DNA of 64,000 nucleotides from Microlunatus parietis (GTDB lineage Bacteria; Actinomycetota; Actinomycetes; Propionibacteriales; Propionibacteriaceae): positions 1,798,001-1,862,000 of the forward strand of contig NZ_JACCBU010000001.1 of assembly GCF_013407955.1 (NCBI RefSeq), read 5' to 3'. The notes beneath the pieces are model-generated. The model made no database searches and was not told the DNA's origin. It saw only the letters and a program-made list of their open reading frames with translations. Below are positions 57,902 to 64,000 of this stretch, piece by piece. A program made the position numbers and the translations under genes. Every line of letters begins with the position of its first letter. Positions within the stretch are counted from its first letter, which is position 1.

Positions 57902-57922
57902 GTTAGTTTCGAGGAGCAGACG

Positions 57923-58768
57923 ATGACTCACGCCACGATGATCACGCTCGCCGGCCGACCCGTCGGCCGGGTCGGCTACGGCACCATGCGGCTGACCGGC
58001 CCGAACGCGCTCGGCGAACCGGACCGCCCGGACGAGCTGGTGGCGCTGCTGCGCACGGCCGTCGACTCCGGCGTCCGATTGATCGACACCGCCGGCTACT
58101 ACGGTCCGTCGGTCGCCAACCGGCTGGTCGCCCGCGCCCTGGCTCCGTACCCGGAAGAGCTGGTGATCGCGACCAAGATCGGCGCGGCCCGGACGCCGGA
58201 CGGCGGCTTCCGGCCGGACACCTCGCCGGAATCCCTGCGCCGGCAGGTGGAGCAGAACCTCCGCGAGTTGCGGCTGGACTGCCTGCCGCTGGTGCACTTC
58301 CGGTATCTGCCCGGCGGTCCGACGCCGTTCCTGGACGTGCTCAGTCTCATGATCGACTTCCAGCGAGAGGGCTTGATCGGTGAGCTCGGCCTGTCCCATG
58401 TCACGGTCGAGCAGTTCGATCAAGCCGCGGCGCTGACACCGGTCGCCTCGGTCGAGAACCAGGCCCGGTTCGGTGCCGCGGAGCCGGATCCGGTGCTGGC
58501 GCGGACGGCCGAGGCGTCGATCCCCTACCTCGCGTACCGGCCGCTGGAGAACGGCGCCCTGCTCCGGACCGACGGTCCGCTGCGGCGCCTGGCCGGCGAG
58601 ACCGGGATCGCTCCGGCCACCCTCGCCCTGGCCTGGCTGCTCGACCGGAGCCCGAACCTCGTCGTCATCCCAGGCACCACCTCGGCCGACCACCTGGCCG
58701 AGAACCTCGCCGCCGCCGACGTCGTCCTGGACGACCGGCTGCGGCACGCACTCACCGAAGGAAATTGA
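57923..58768 (+). CDS. Aldo-keto reductase
   Basis: A 281-residue (beta/alpha)8 reductase: GRVGYGTMRLTGPNALGEPDRPDELVALLRTAVDSGVRLIDTAGYYGP has the catalytic Asp and Tyr, ELVIATKIGA the Lys and LPLVHFRYL the His position. Late LAWLLDRSPNLVVIPGTTSADHLAENLAA holds the NADPH-binding segment. It reduces an aldehyde or ketone. ATG 57923 has GAGGAG upstream and follows the operators; an in-frame start at 57869 would cross them. It is followed two bases later by an SMR transporter. Confidence 0.92.
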   Translation: MTHATMITLAGRPVGRVGYGTMRLTGPNALGEPDRPDELVALLRTAVDSGVRLIDTAGYYGPSVANRLVARALAPYPEELVIATKIGAARTPDGGFRPDTSPESLRRQVEQNLRELRLDCLPLVHFRYLPGGPTPFLDVLSLMIDFQREGLIGELGLSHVTVEQFDQAAALTPVASVENQARFGAAEPDPVLARTAEASIPYLAYRPLENGALLRTDGPLRRLAGETGIAPATLALAWLLDRSPNLVVIPGTTSADHLAENLAAADVVLDDRLRHALTEGN

Positions 58769-58770
58769 TC

Positions 58771-59097
58771 ATGACCGTCGCCTGGACCGCACTGTTGATC
58801 GCCGGCCTGCTGGAGATCGCCTGGGCCCACAGCATCAGACTCACCGAGGGCTTCACCCGGCCGATCCCGATCATCGTCTGTGCCGTGCTCACCATCGCGG
58901 TGCTGTTGACACTCAGCTTCGCCATGCGGTCGCTGCCGGTCGGCACGGCGTACGCGATCTTCGTCGGCATCGGCGCCGTGGGTACGGTCGTCGTCGGCAT
59001 GATCGCGCTGCACGAGCCGATCACCGTGGTCCGCGGGCTTGCGCTCGCCTTGATCATCGGCGGCGTGGCGCTGTTGCGGCTGACCGAGGCCGGTTGA
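58771..59097 (+). CDS. Small multidrug resistance (SMR) transporter
   Basis: A 108-residue four-helix protein of the SMR family. The key Glu in helix 1 is present (LIAGLLEIAWAHSIRLTEGFTRP), as are the family turns LSFAMRSLPVGTAYAIFVGIGAVGTVVVGMIALHEP and a final helix GLALALIIGGVALLRLTEAG. LLEIAWA and the GIGAVGT motif resemble SugE/Gdx guanidinium exporters. It forms a dimer that exchanges protons for a cation. It is coupled to the aldo-keto reductase two bases upstream and controlled by the same TetR operators. A TTG two codons upstream is an alternative start. Confidence 0.92.
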   Translation: MTVAWTALLIAGLLEIAWAHSIRLTEGFTRPIPIIVCAVLTIAVLLTLSFAMRSLPVGTAYAIFVGIGAVGTVVVGMIALHEPITVVRGLALALIIGGVALLRLTEAG

Positions 59098-59250
59098 CCA
59101 CTCGCGGCGGAGCAGCGTGTAGACGCCGGGGTCCTCCCACTGGGCCCGGTCCGGCACCCACCAGTTGTCACGTGGTGCGCCTCCTGGCACATGCCGAGCA
59201 GCCGGTCGACGACCTCGGCGCCGGTCAGGTGCCGGGCCGGATCAGTCAGC
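59098..59250 (-). pseudogene. Possible frameshifted gene remnant
   Basis: The reverse strand reads HLTGAEVVDRLLGMCQEAHH (about 59235-59175), then, in a different frame, DNWWVPDRAQWEDPGVYTLLRREW (about 59172-59100), before running into the SMR 3' end. The two parts look like one protein interrupted by a frameshift. I do not recognise the family. The 198-base gap otherwise contains the promoter of the next gene. Confidence 0.3.
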
Positions 59251-59295
59251 GGAGTAGCTTAGGGCCCGTCTCTCCCACGGAAAGGGCATGCCGCC

Positions 59296-60357
59296 ATGAA
59301 CTACGTCGCCGCGCCGGAACGCTACGACGGAACGATGAAGTACCGGCGCACCGGGCGGTCCGGGCTCGATCTGCCGGTGCTGTCGCTCGGCTACTGGCAC
59401 AACTTCGGCGACGACCGGCCGTTCGAGGTGCAGCGGGCCATCGCCCGGCGTGCCTTCGACCTCGGCATCACCCATCATGATCTTGCCAACAACTACGGAC
59501 CTCCCTACGGCAGCGCGGAGATCAACTTCGGCCGGCTGATGCGGGAGGACTTCGCTCCGTACCGGGACGAGTTGATCATCTCCACCAAGGCGGGCTGGGA
59601 CATGTGGCCGGGACCGTACGGGCAGGGCGGCGGTTCCCGGAAGTACGTCCTCGCCTCGCTGGACCAGTCGCTGCGCCGGATGGGCCTGGACTACGTCGAC
59701 ATCTTCTACTCGCACCGGCTGGACTCGACCACGCCGCTGGAGGAGACGATGACCGCGCTGGACACGGCGGTCCGGCAGGGCAAGGCACTCTACGTCGGGA
59801 TCTCCTCCTACGACGCGGAGCGATCCCGGCAGGCGGTCGCGATCTTGAATGACCTCGGCACCCCGCTGCTGATCCATCAGCCGTCCTACTCGATGCTGAA
59901 CCGCTGGATCGAGACCGAGGGGCTGCTGGACGCGGCCGGCGAACTCGGCTTCGGCGTGATCGGCTTCACCGCCCTGGCCCAAGGCCTGCTGACCGGCCGC
60001 TACCTGAACGGAATCCCGGCCGATTCCCGTGCCAGGCAAGGGAAGTCGTTCAATCCGGACTGGCTGTCCGACGAGATGCTGCGCCGGCTGAACGGGCTCA
60101 ATGATCTTGCCGGCCGTCGCGGCCAGACCCTGGCCCAGCTGGCCCTCGCCTGGGCGTTGCGCGACCCCCGGGTCACCTCGCTGGTGATCGGCGCCTCCTC
60201 GGTCGAGCAACTGGACGAGAACGTCGCGGTCCTGGACAACCTTGACCTGTCCGCCGAGGAGCTCGAGGCGATCGACGAGTACGCCGCTGACGGCGGAGTC
60301 GACCTGTGGAAGTCCGCCCGGGCCGGCGAGGTCAACGCCGGGCCGCGGAAGGAATGA
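59296..60357 (+). CDS. Aldo-keto reductase (L-glyceraldehyde-3-phosphate reductase type)
   Basis: A 353-residue aldo-keto reductase of the YghZ/MgrA/Kv-beta-like group. It has YRRTGRSGLDLPVLSLGYWHNFGDD, RAFDLGITHHDLANNYGPPYGSAEINFGRLM (catalytic Asp, Tyr), LIISTKAGWDMWPGPYGQGGGSRKYVLASLDQSLRRMGLDYVDIFYSHRLD (Lys and His) and VTSLVIGASSVEQLDENVA. E. coli YghZ reduces L-glyceraldehyde-3-phosphate and methylglyoxal. The long GPYGQGGGSRK insertion is typical of the group. AAAGGG precedes the ATG. The stop is followed by the REP array. Confidence 0.93.
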   Translation: MNYVAAPERYDGTMKYRRTGRSGLDLPVLSLGYWHNFGDDRPFEVQRAIARRAFDLGITHHDLANNYGPPYGSAEINFGRLMREDFAPYRDELIISTKAGWDMWPGPYGQGGGSRKYVLASLDQSLRRMGLDYVDIFYSHRLDSTTPLEETMTALDTAVRQGKALYVGISSYDAERSRQAVAILNDLGTPLLIHQPSYSMLNRWIETEGLLDAAGELGFGVIGFTALAQGLLTGRYLNGIPADSRARQGKSFNPDWLSDEMLRRLNGLNDLAGRRGQTLAQLALAWALRDPRVTSLVIGASSVEQLDENVAVLDNLDLSAEELEAIDEYAADGGVDLWKSARAGEVNAGPRKE

Positions 60358-60370
60358 TCACGAGCCACGC

Positions 60371-60696
60371 CGTGCCCTGAGCCTGTCGAAGGACCGAGCC
60401 AGCCTTGCCCTTCGACAAGCTCAGGGAGCGTTGTGGCTTGGGCTCAGGGAGCGTGGTGGCTTCGGCTCAGGGACGCCACACTGTGCCCTGAGCCTGTCGA
60501 AGGGCCAAGCCAGCCTTGCCCTTCGACAAGCTCAGGGAGCGTTGTGGCCTTCGGCTCAGGGAGCGTGGTGGCTTCGGCTCAGGGACGCCACACTGTGCCC
60601 TGAGCCTGTCGAAGGGCCAAGCCAGCCTTGCCCTTCGACAAGCTCAGGGAGCGTTGTGGCCTTCGGCTCAGGGAGCGTGGTGGCTTCGGCTCAGGG
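60371..60696. repeat. Tandem array of REP-type palindromes, 111-112-bp period
   Basis: A composite unit begins CCCTGAGCCTGTCGAAGG, continues AGCCAGCCTTG, then CCCTTCGACAAGCTCAGGG and two GGCTCAGGGA(G) segments. Units start at about 60374, 60485 and 60597. The facing CCCTGAGCCTGTCGAAGG and CCCTTCGACAAGCTCAGGG can pair into hairpins. The array separates two convergent genes, and the last segment supplies the TGA stop of the reverse-strand Gfo/Idh gene. Confidence 0.92.
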
Positions 60697-62007
60697 GACG
60701 TCGTGGCCGAGCAGGTCGGCGATGTTGATCACCGAGCCGCTCCGGGCGGAGCGCCAGATCGCCTCGCCGGCGGCTACGGCGTAGGCGGCCTGTTCAGTCG
60801 TGGCGGCCAGGCCGAGCCGGCGGGACTCCTCGGTCGGGCCGACGAACAGGTCCCGCCGCATGATCGCGTCGGCGCCGTCGTGGCCGCCCTGGGCCGCGGC
60901 GGCCTCGAGCCGCCGCCGCTCGCCGAACAGCGGGTCCACGATCACCTGGTCGGTGCCGGGCCGCGGGCTGCCGTCGCGATCATGGCCGTAGTCCAGCTCG
61001 ATCCGGCCGTGGCTGCCGGTGATGCCGAGCCGGTAGCCCTCCCACGGTGACGAGAAGTCGATCGTGTACGCCAGCGTCGCCCCGCCCCGGTAGCCGATCA
61101 CGGCGGTGTAGTGATCCTCGATGTCGATCTCGTCGTCGTACAGGGTGAACGGCTGACCGTCCGGGTACTGCACCGGGTAGCTCAGCCCGGCCAGCCCGGT
61201 CCGCCCGTGATCATCGTCGGGGAAGGTCCCGCTGCCCTGCTGCGCCCGCTGGTACGGATCCGCGGCGCGCAGCCAGTCGCCGGTCAGCGGCGCGCCGTGC
61301 TCGTCCCGCGGCCGGTGCGGACTGTCCGGTCCGTAGAACGCGCGGCCGCCGCGGGCGTACACGGTGACTGGAAGATCGTCGACCAGCCAGTCGACCAGAT
61401 CGAGATGGTGGCAGCTCTTGTGCACCGACAGGCCGCCGGAGGCGGCCCGGGTTCGGTTCCAGCGCAGGAAGTAGCTGGCGCCGTGCCGGGTGTCGACGTG
61501 GTAGTCCAGAGTGGCGCCGAGCACCCGCCCGATGGCGCCGTCCATGATCAACCGCTTCACCTGCTGCAGCCGCGGCGTGTAGCGCACGTTGTGGGTGACT
61601 GTGACCGTGCCGGCGCTGTCCCGTTCGGCGGCGAGCACCCGGGCGGCGTCGGCGGCCGTCGCGGTCATCGGCTTCTCGGTGATCACGTCCAGGCCGTGGC
61701 CGAGCGCCGCGACCACGTAGTCGGCGTGGCTGTGGTCGGGGGTCGCGATGATCACCCGGTCCGGCCGCGCCTCGGTGATCATCCGGTCGAACTCGTCGGC
61801 GCCGTACGCCGCGATCGCCGGATTCTCCTGCTGGGCCAGGAACTGGTCCACCCGGTCCCGGTCGGCGTCCAGGATCGCGACCAACTCGCCCGGCGCCCGT
61901 TCCACGTCCGGCCGGCCCGGCACGACGGAGTCGAGCAGGGCGCCGACGAAGGTGCCGATGGCCCGGTTGGACAGCCCGCAGAGGGCGTAGCGAGGATGGT
62001 CGGTCAC
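60691..62007 (-). CDS. Gfo/Idh/MocA-family oxidoreductase
   Basis: A 438-residue NAD(P)-dependent dehydrogenase-like protein. It starts RYALCGLSNRAIGTFVGALLDSV (nucleotide-binding GxSNRA variant) with ILDADRDRV, VIIATPDHSHADYVVAALGHGLDVITEKPMTATAADAARVL (EKP motif), VTHNVRYTPRLQQVKRLIMDGAIGRVL and SGGLSVHKSCHHLDLVDWLVDDLP (catalytic region). It oxidises or epimerises a sugar or its derivative. GTG 62007 follows AAGGAG and overlaps the esterase stop by four bases. Its stop is in the REP array. Confidence 0.9.
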   Translation of the reverse strand: MTDHPRYALCGLSNRAIGTFVGALLDSVVPGRPDVERAPGELVAILDADRDRVDQFLAQQENPAIAAYGADEFDRMITEARPDRVIIATPDHSHADYVVAALGHGLDVITEKPMTATAADAARVLAAERDSAGTVTVTHNVRYTPRLQQVKRLIMDGAIGRVLGATLDYHVDTRHGASYFLRWNRTRAASGGLSVHKSCHHLDLVDWLVDDLPVTVYARGGRAFYGPDSPHRPRDEHGAPLTGDWLRAADPYQRAQQGSGTFPDDDHGRTGLAGLSYPVQYPDGQPFTLYDDEIDIEDHYTAVIGYRGGATLAYTIDFSSPWEGYRLGITGSHGRIELDYGHDRDGSPRPGTDQVIVDPLFGERRRLEAAAAQGGHDGADAIMRRDLFVGPTEESRRLGLAATTEQAAYAVAAGEAIWRSARSGSVINIADLLGHDVP

Positions 62008-63908
62008 GGGTTCTCCTTGGTCGTCGGTCCACTCAGCCAGGGCAGGTCGAAGACCGTGGCGAAGCCGGGCAGCACGGTCCGCCACTCCGCCGGGTCGGTC
62101 GCCGCGACGAGTCCGTTCTGGGTGACCGTGCGGAACCGTGACGGGTCCAGCTGCGCCACCAGGGCGCTGATCATGGACGCTGAGCCGACACCCCAAAGGT
62201 CCAGCGGCCGGTCGCCATGATCGAGTTCAGGGTCGCTCGCGATCAACTCCAGGCAGCGACGGACGTCGTAGACCTGGCCGGCGATCGGGCTGTCGCCGAG
62301 CCAGAGCAGGTCGCAGGTCAGCCGGTAGCGGGTGCCCGACTCCGGATCCGGGAACCGCGCCCCGATCGGGTGCGGCGCGAGCGCGCCGACGCCGCGGACG
62401 TCCAGCACGAAGATCGCCCGGTCCTCGGCGATCATGGTCGCGAACCGGTCCCGGTGCCGGTCCGCCTCGGCGGTGCCGTCCGGCAGCAGCACCAGCGTCA
62501 ATGACCGGTACGGCCGGTCGGCCGGGGTGATCAACAGCGCGGCGTTGACCAGGTCGCGCTCCGACCACCAGTAGACCGGGCGGACCCGCGCCGCCGTACC
62601 GCCGAGGTCGTGGTCGGTCGCCGGAAACCACCGCGGGTAAGGGTCCGCGGCCGGATCGCGGCCGTGTTCGACCTGCTCGAGCAACCAGGCTTCCCGGTCC
62701 GGGACCCGCTCCGCGGTCTCGGCCCGGTTCAGGTCTTCGATCGTCGCGGTGAACTCGCCGTCGGTGATCAGCTGCCCGGTCCTCGTGCAGGCCAGCTCGG
62801 CCGGAGCGAGGGGCTCCGGTTCGGCCTCGTCGAGCGGCCGCTCCCGATCACCGCCCAGGTGGTCGACGAAGAAGGCGCAGGCGGCCCGCGCGAGTTCGGG
62901 ATGATAGGCGTGGCCGCCGCGGGTCCGGTGCAGCCGCAGCCGGTCCGCCGCGCCCAGGATTCGATAGGCCCGGCCGGCCCGCTGCACGGAGGCGACGGTC
63001 CCCTCGATCGGGAAGAAGTCGTAGTCGGCGGCGAGCACCAATACCGGCCGCGGTGCCATCGCGATCAGCACGTCCTCATGATCGAGACCGGCCGCGGTGC
63101 CGCCGATGATCACCTGCTCGGCGTCCTGGGCCTGCCCGGTCCGCAGGTAGTGGCCGCGGCTGGTCAGGAACGTCGCCGGGGCGGCCGCCGCGATCCGGTC
63201 GTCGATCATCATCAGCAGCGCGGTCTGGGTGCCGCCGCCGGAGTTGCCGGTGACGCCGATCCGGGCCGGGTCGACCTCCGGGTGGGCGGCCAGGTAGTCG
63301 ACGGCGCGCACCGCGTCCCGGACGAAGTAGCGGCCGCTGGACCGGCCGGCCCACCAGCACGCGACGCCGGACCGCAGGTGGTCGGCCGTCGGCTGGGCCA
63401 GCTCGGGCCGGTCCGGGAACTGCCGGCGCTCACCCTGCCCGAACGGGTCGATCACCAACGCCACCAGGCCGTTCCGGGCCAGCCGGGCCGCCACCGCCTG
63501 GTACTGCGGGTAGGCCTTGCTCTCCGCGGCGTGACCGCACAAGATCAACACCGCGCTGGCCGGGCCGTCCAGATCATCGGGCCGGTAGAGGTTCGCCGTG
63601 ATCCCGTGTCCGGGACCGGCCTCGATGATCAACTTCTCGATCCGGTACGAAGGCATCCGGACCACGCCGGAGCTGCGGGCCGGCGGCGGATCGGCCGGAA
63701 CGGGGGCGCCGAGCAGTTCCGCCGCCGCGGCCCGGATGTCCCGCTGCCGCGCCGCCACGTCGGCTGACGTGGCTAGCCGGTCGTTGACGGCGTGCCAGCG
63801 GCGCAGTTCGCTCTCCGTACGCCGGAACACATGATCGCGCCACTGCGCTCCGGCGTCCAGGTAGCCGCCGAGCCCGCGCAGGCTCGCCGCGAGCGGATCG
63901 GTGATCAT
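62004..63908 (-). CDS. Two-part alpha/beta-hydrolase (acetyl-xylan-esterase-like)
   Basis: The 634-residue protein has an N-terminal helical part (1-85), then an alpha/beta-hydrolase core with VLILCGHAAESKAYPQYQAVAARLARNGLVALVIDPFGQGERR, the nucleophile S223 in GVTGNSGGGTQTALL, PRPVLVLAADYDFFPIEG (acid) and TRGGHAYHPELARAACAFF (His). A second, diverged hydrolase-like half (about 430-634) contains FVLDVRGVGALAPHPIGARF and PLDLWGVGSASMISALVA, with Gly-Ser but no clear triad. This follows the large esterase/dienelactone-hydrolase group beside sugar operons. It probably removes acyl groups from oligosaccharides. It overlaps both neighbours by four bases. Confidence 0.85.
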   Translation of the reverse strand: MITDPLAASLRGLGGYLDAGAQWRDHVFRRTESELRRWHAVNDRLATSADVAARQRDIRAAAAELLGAPVPADPPPARSSGVVRMPSYRIEKLIIEAGPGHGITANLYRPDDLDGPASAVLILCGHAAESKAYPQYQAVAARLARNGLVALVIDPFGQGERRQFPDRPELAQPTADHLRSGVACWWAGRSSGRYFVRDAVRAVDYLAAHPEVDPARIGVTGNSGGGTQTALLMMIDDRIAAAAPATFLTSRGHYLRTGQAQDAEQVIIGGTAAGLDHEDVLIAMAPRPVLVLAADYDFFPIEGTVASVQRAGRAYRILGAADRLRLHRTRGGHAYHPELARAACAFFVDHLGGDRERPLDEAEPEPLAPAELACTRTGQLITDGEFTATIEDLNRAETAERVPDREAWLLEQVEHGRDPAADPYPRWFPATDHDLGGTAARVRPVYWWSERDLVNAALLITPADRPYRSLTLVLLPDGTAEADRHRDRFATMIAEDRAIFVLDVRGVGALAPHPIGARFPDPESGTRYRLTCDLLWLGDSPIAGQVYDVRRCLELIASDPELDHGDRPLDLWGVGSASMISALVAQLDPSRFRTVTQNGLVAATDPAEWRTVLPGFATVFDLPWLSGPTTKENP

Positions 63909-64000
63909 CCGACCGGCTCCGGCCGGTACTCGATCCGCTGCCGGCTGCCGCGCTCGTCCGGGTCGGCGATCGGCACCGCCGACAACAGGGCCTTGGTGTA
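63905..64000 (-). CDS. ABC transporter ATP-binding protein, C-terminus (partial)
   Basis: The last 31 residues of a protein cut by the window end read YTKALLSAVPIADPDERGSRQRIEYRPEPVG. YTKALLSAVPIADP is the conserved C-terminal segment of oligopeptide/nickel-type ABC ATPases (DppD/DppF, OppD/OppF). In many actinomycetes these systems import oligosaccharides. Its stop overlaps the hydrolase start (ATGA), so it is co-translated with the esterase and Gfo/Idh genes. That makes an uptake-and-breakdown operon. Confidence 0.85.
   Translation of the reverse strand, partial: YTKALLSAVPIADPDERGSRQRIEYRPEPVG

Noticed and set aside
60371..60784. Short proteins with ALSLSKG/LRQAQG-like repeats in the REP array
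   Set aside because: These peptides are translations of the palindromic REP words, lack ribosome sites and have no domain content.

Overview
The window is about 70% GC, with overlapping stop/start codons (ATGA, GTGA, TTGA) joining many genes, frequent GTG and TTG starts, and many TetR, MarR, LacI, DeoR and MerR regulators. This fits a free-living soil-type actinomycete. The dispersed palindrome reading CCCTTCGACAAGCTCAGGG, the CE1758/CE1759 flavin pair, DUF6458 and the Ddn-like protein suggest Propionibacteriales (Microlunatus-like). That placement is an inference. No phage, plasmid, CRISPR or intact transposase genes are visible.

Layout. 0-5.4 kb: a small membrane protein, a NarL-type response regulator tail-to-tail with a DosS/DevS-like GAF-GAF histidine kinase that keeps the known haem-ligand residues, a PIG-L-like protein that has lost its zinc motifs, and a mannonate-dehydratase-type enolase superfamily protein. 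5.6-9.5 kb: a Gly-rich protein built from eleven 13-residue repeats, a zinc alcohol dehydrogenase, and a DUF418 membrane protein with its TetR regulator. 9.6-18.2 kb: a second enolase superfamily enzyme, a nucleotidyltransferase, a CoA-transferase/M14 peptidase pair, a GNAT/TetR pair facing a glycosyltransferase, and an M4 metalloprotease carrying a C-terminal emfourin-like inhibitor domain. 18.3-29.4 kb: an ABC exporter, a decayed beta-helix gene, a tightly overlapped block (2H phosphoesterase, nucleotidyltransferase, two GNATs), a PurA-like protein with altered active site coupled to a TrmB-like regulator, and an MFS/MarR pair. 29.5-38.5 kb: DUF2461, an M81 peptidase, a MerR regulator divergent from DUF4188/DoxX genes, a glycerophosphodiesterase, and a sugar ABC importer divergent from a DeoR regulator. 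38.4-39.3 kb is a decayed island bracketed by inverted copies of a 63-bp palindromic repeat.

39.4-52.7 kb: the luciferase-like/FMN-reductase pair, two small membrane proteins, a Nudix protein, a GH30 glycosidase with a LacI regulator, DinB, cystathionine beta-synthase, Bax-inhibitor-1, a winged-helix/endonuclease-like gene ending in a 79-nt hairpin, and a three-gene sugar-catabolic operon behind a LacI-type operator. 52.8-64 kb: an unusual short-variable-loop tRNA with anticodon UAA, a DMT exporter and TetR with three identical operator cores, an MmyB-like regulator, ilvD, a TetR/aldo-keto reductase/SMR unit, another aldo-keto reductase, a tandem array of palindromic repeats, and a Gfo/Idh-esterase-ABC transporter operon cut by the window end.

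Sugar and glycan breakdown is the main recurring theme. It includes two enolase superfamily enzymes, GH30, two Gfo/Idh dehydrogenases, a xylose-isomerase-like TIM barrel, two aldo-keto reductases, a sugar ABC importer, LacI and DeoR regulators, and an esterase beside a transporter. The most striking whole-window signal is not a gene. GATC-centred words (TGATCTTG/CAAGATCA and TTGATCA) occur far too often for this base composition, and inside genes they force otherwise rare codons such as GAT, CTT, CAT and CAA.
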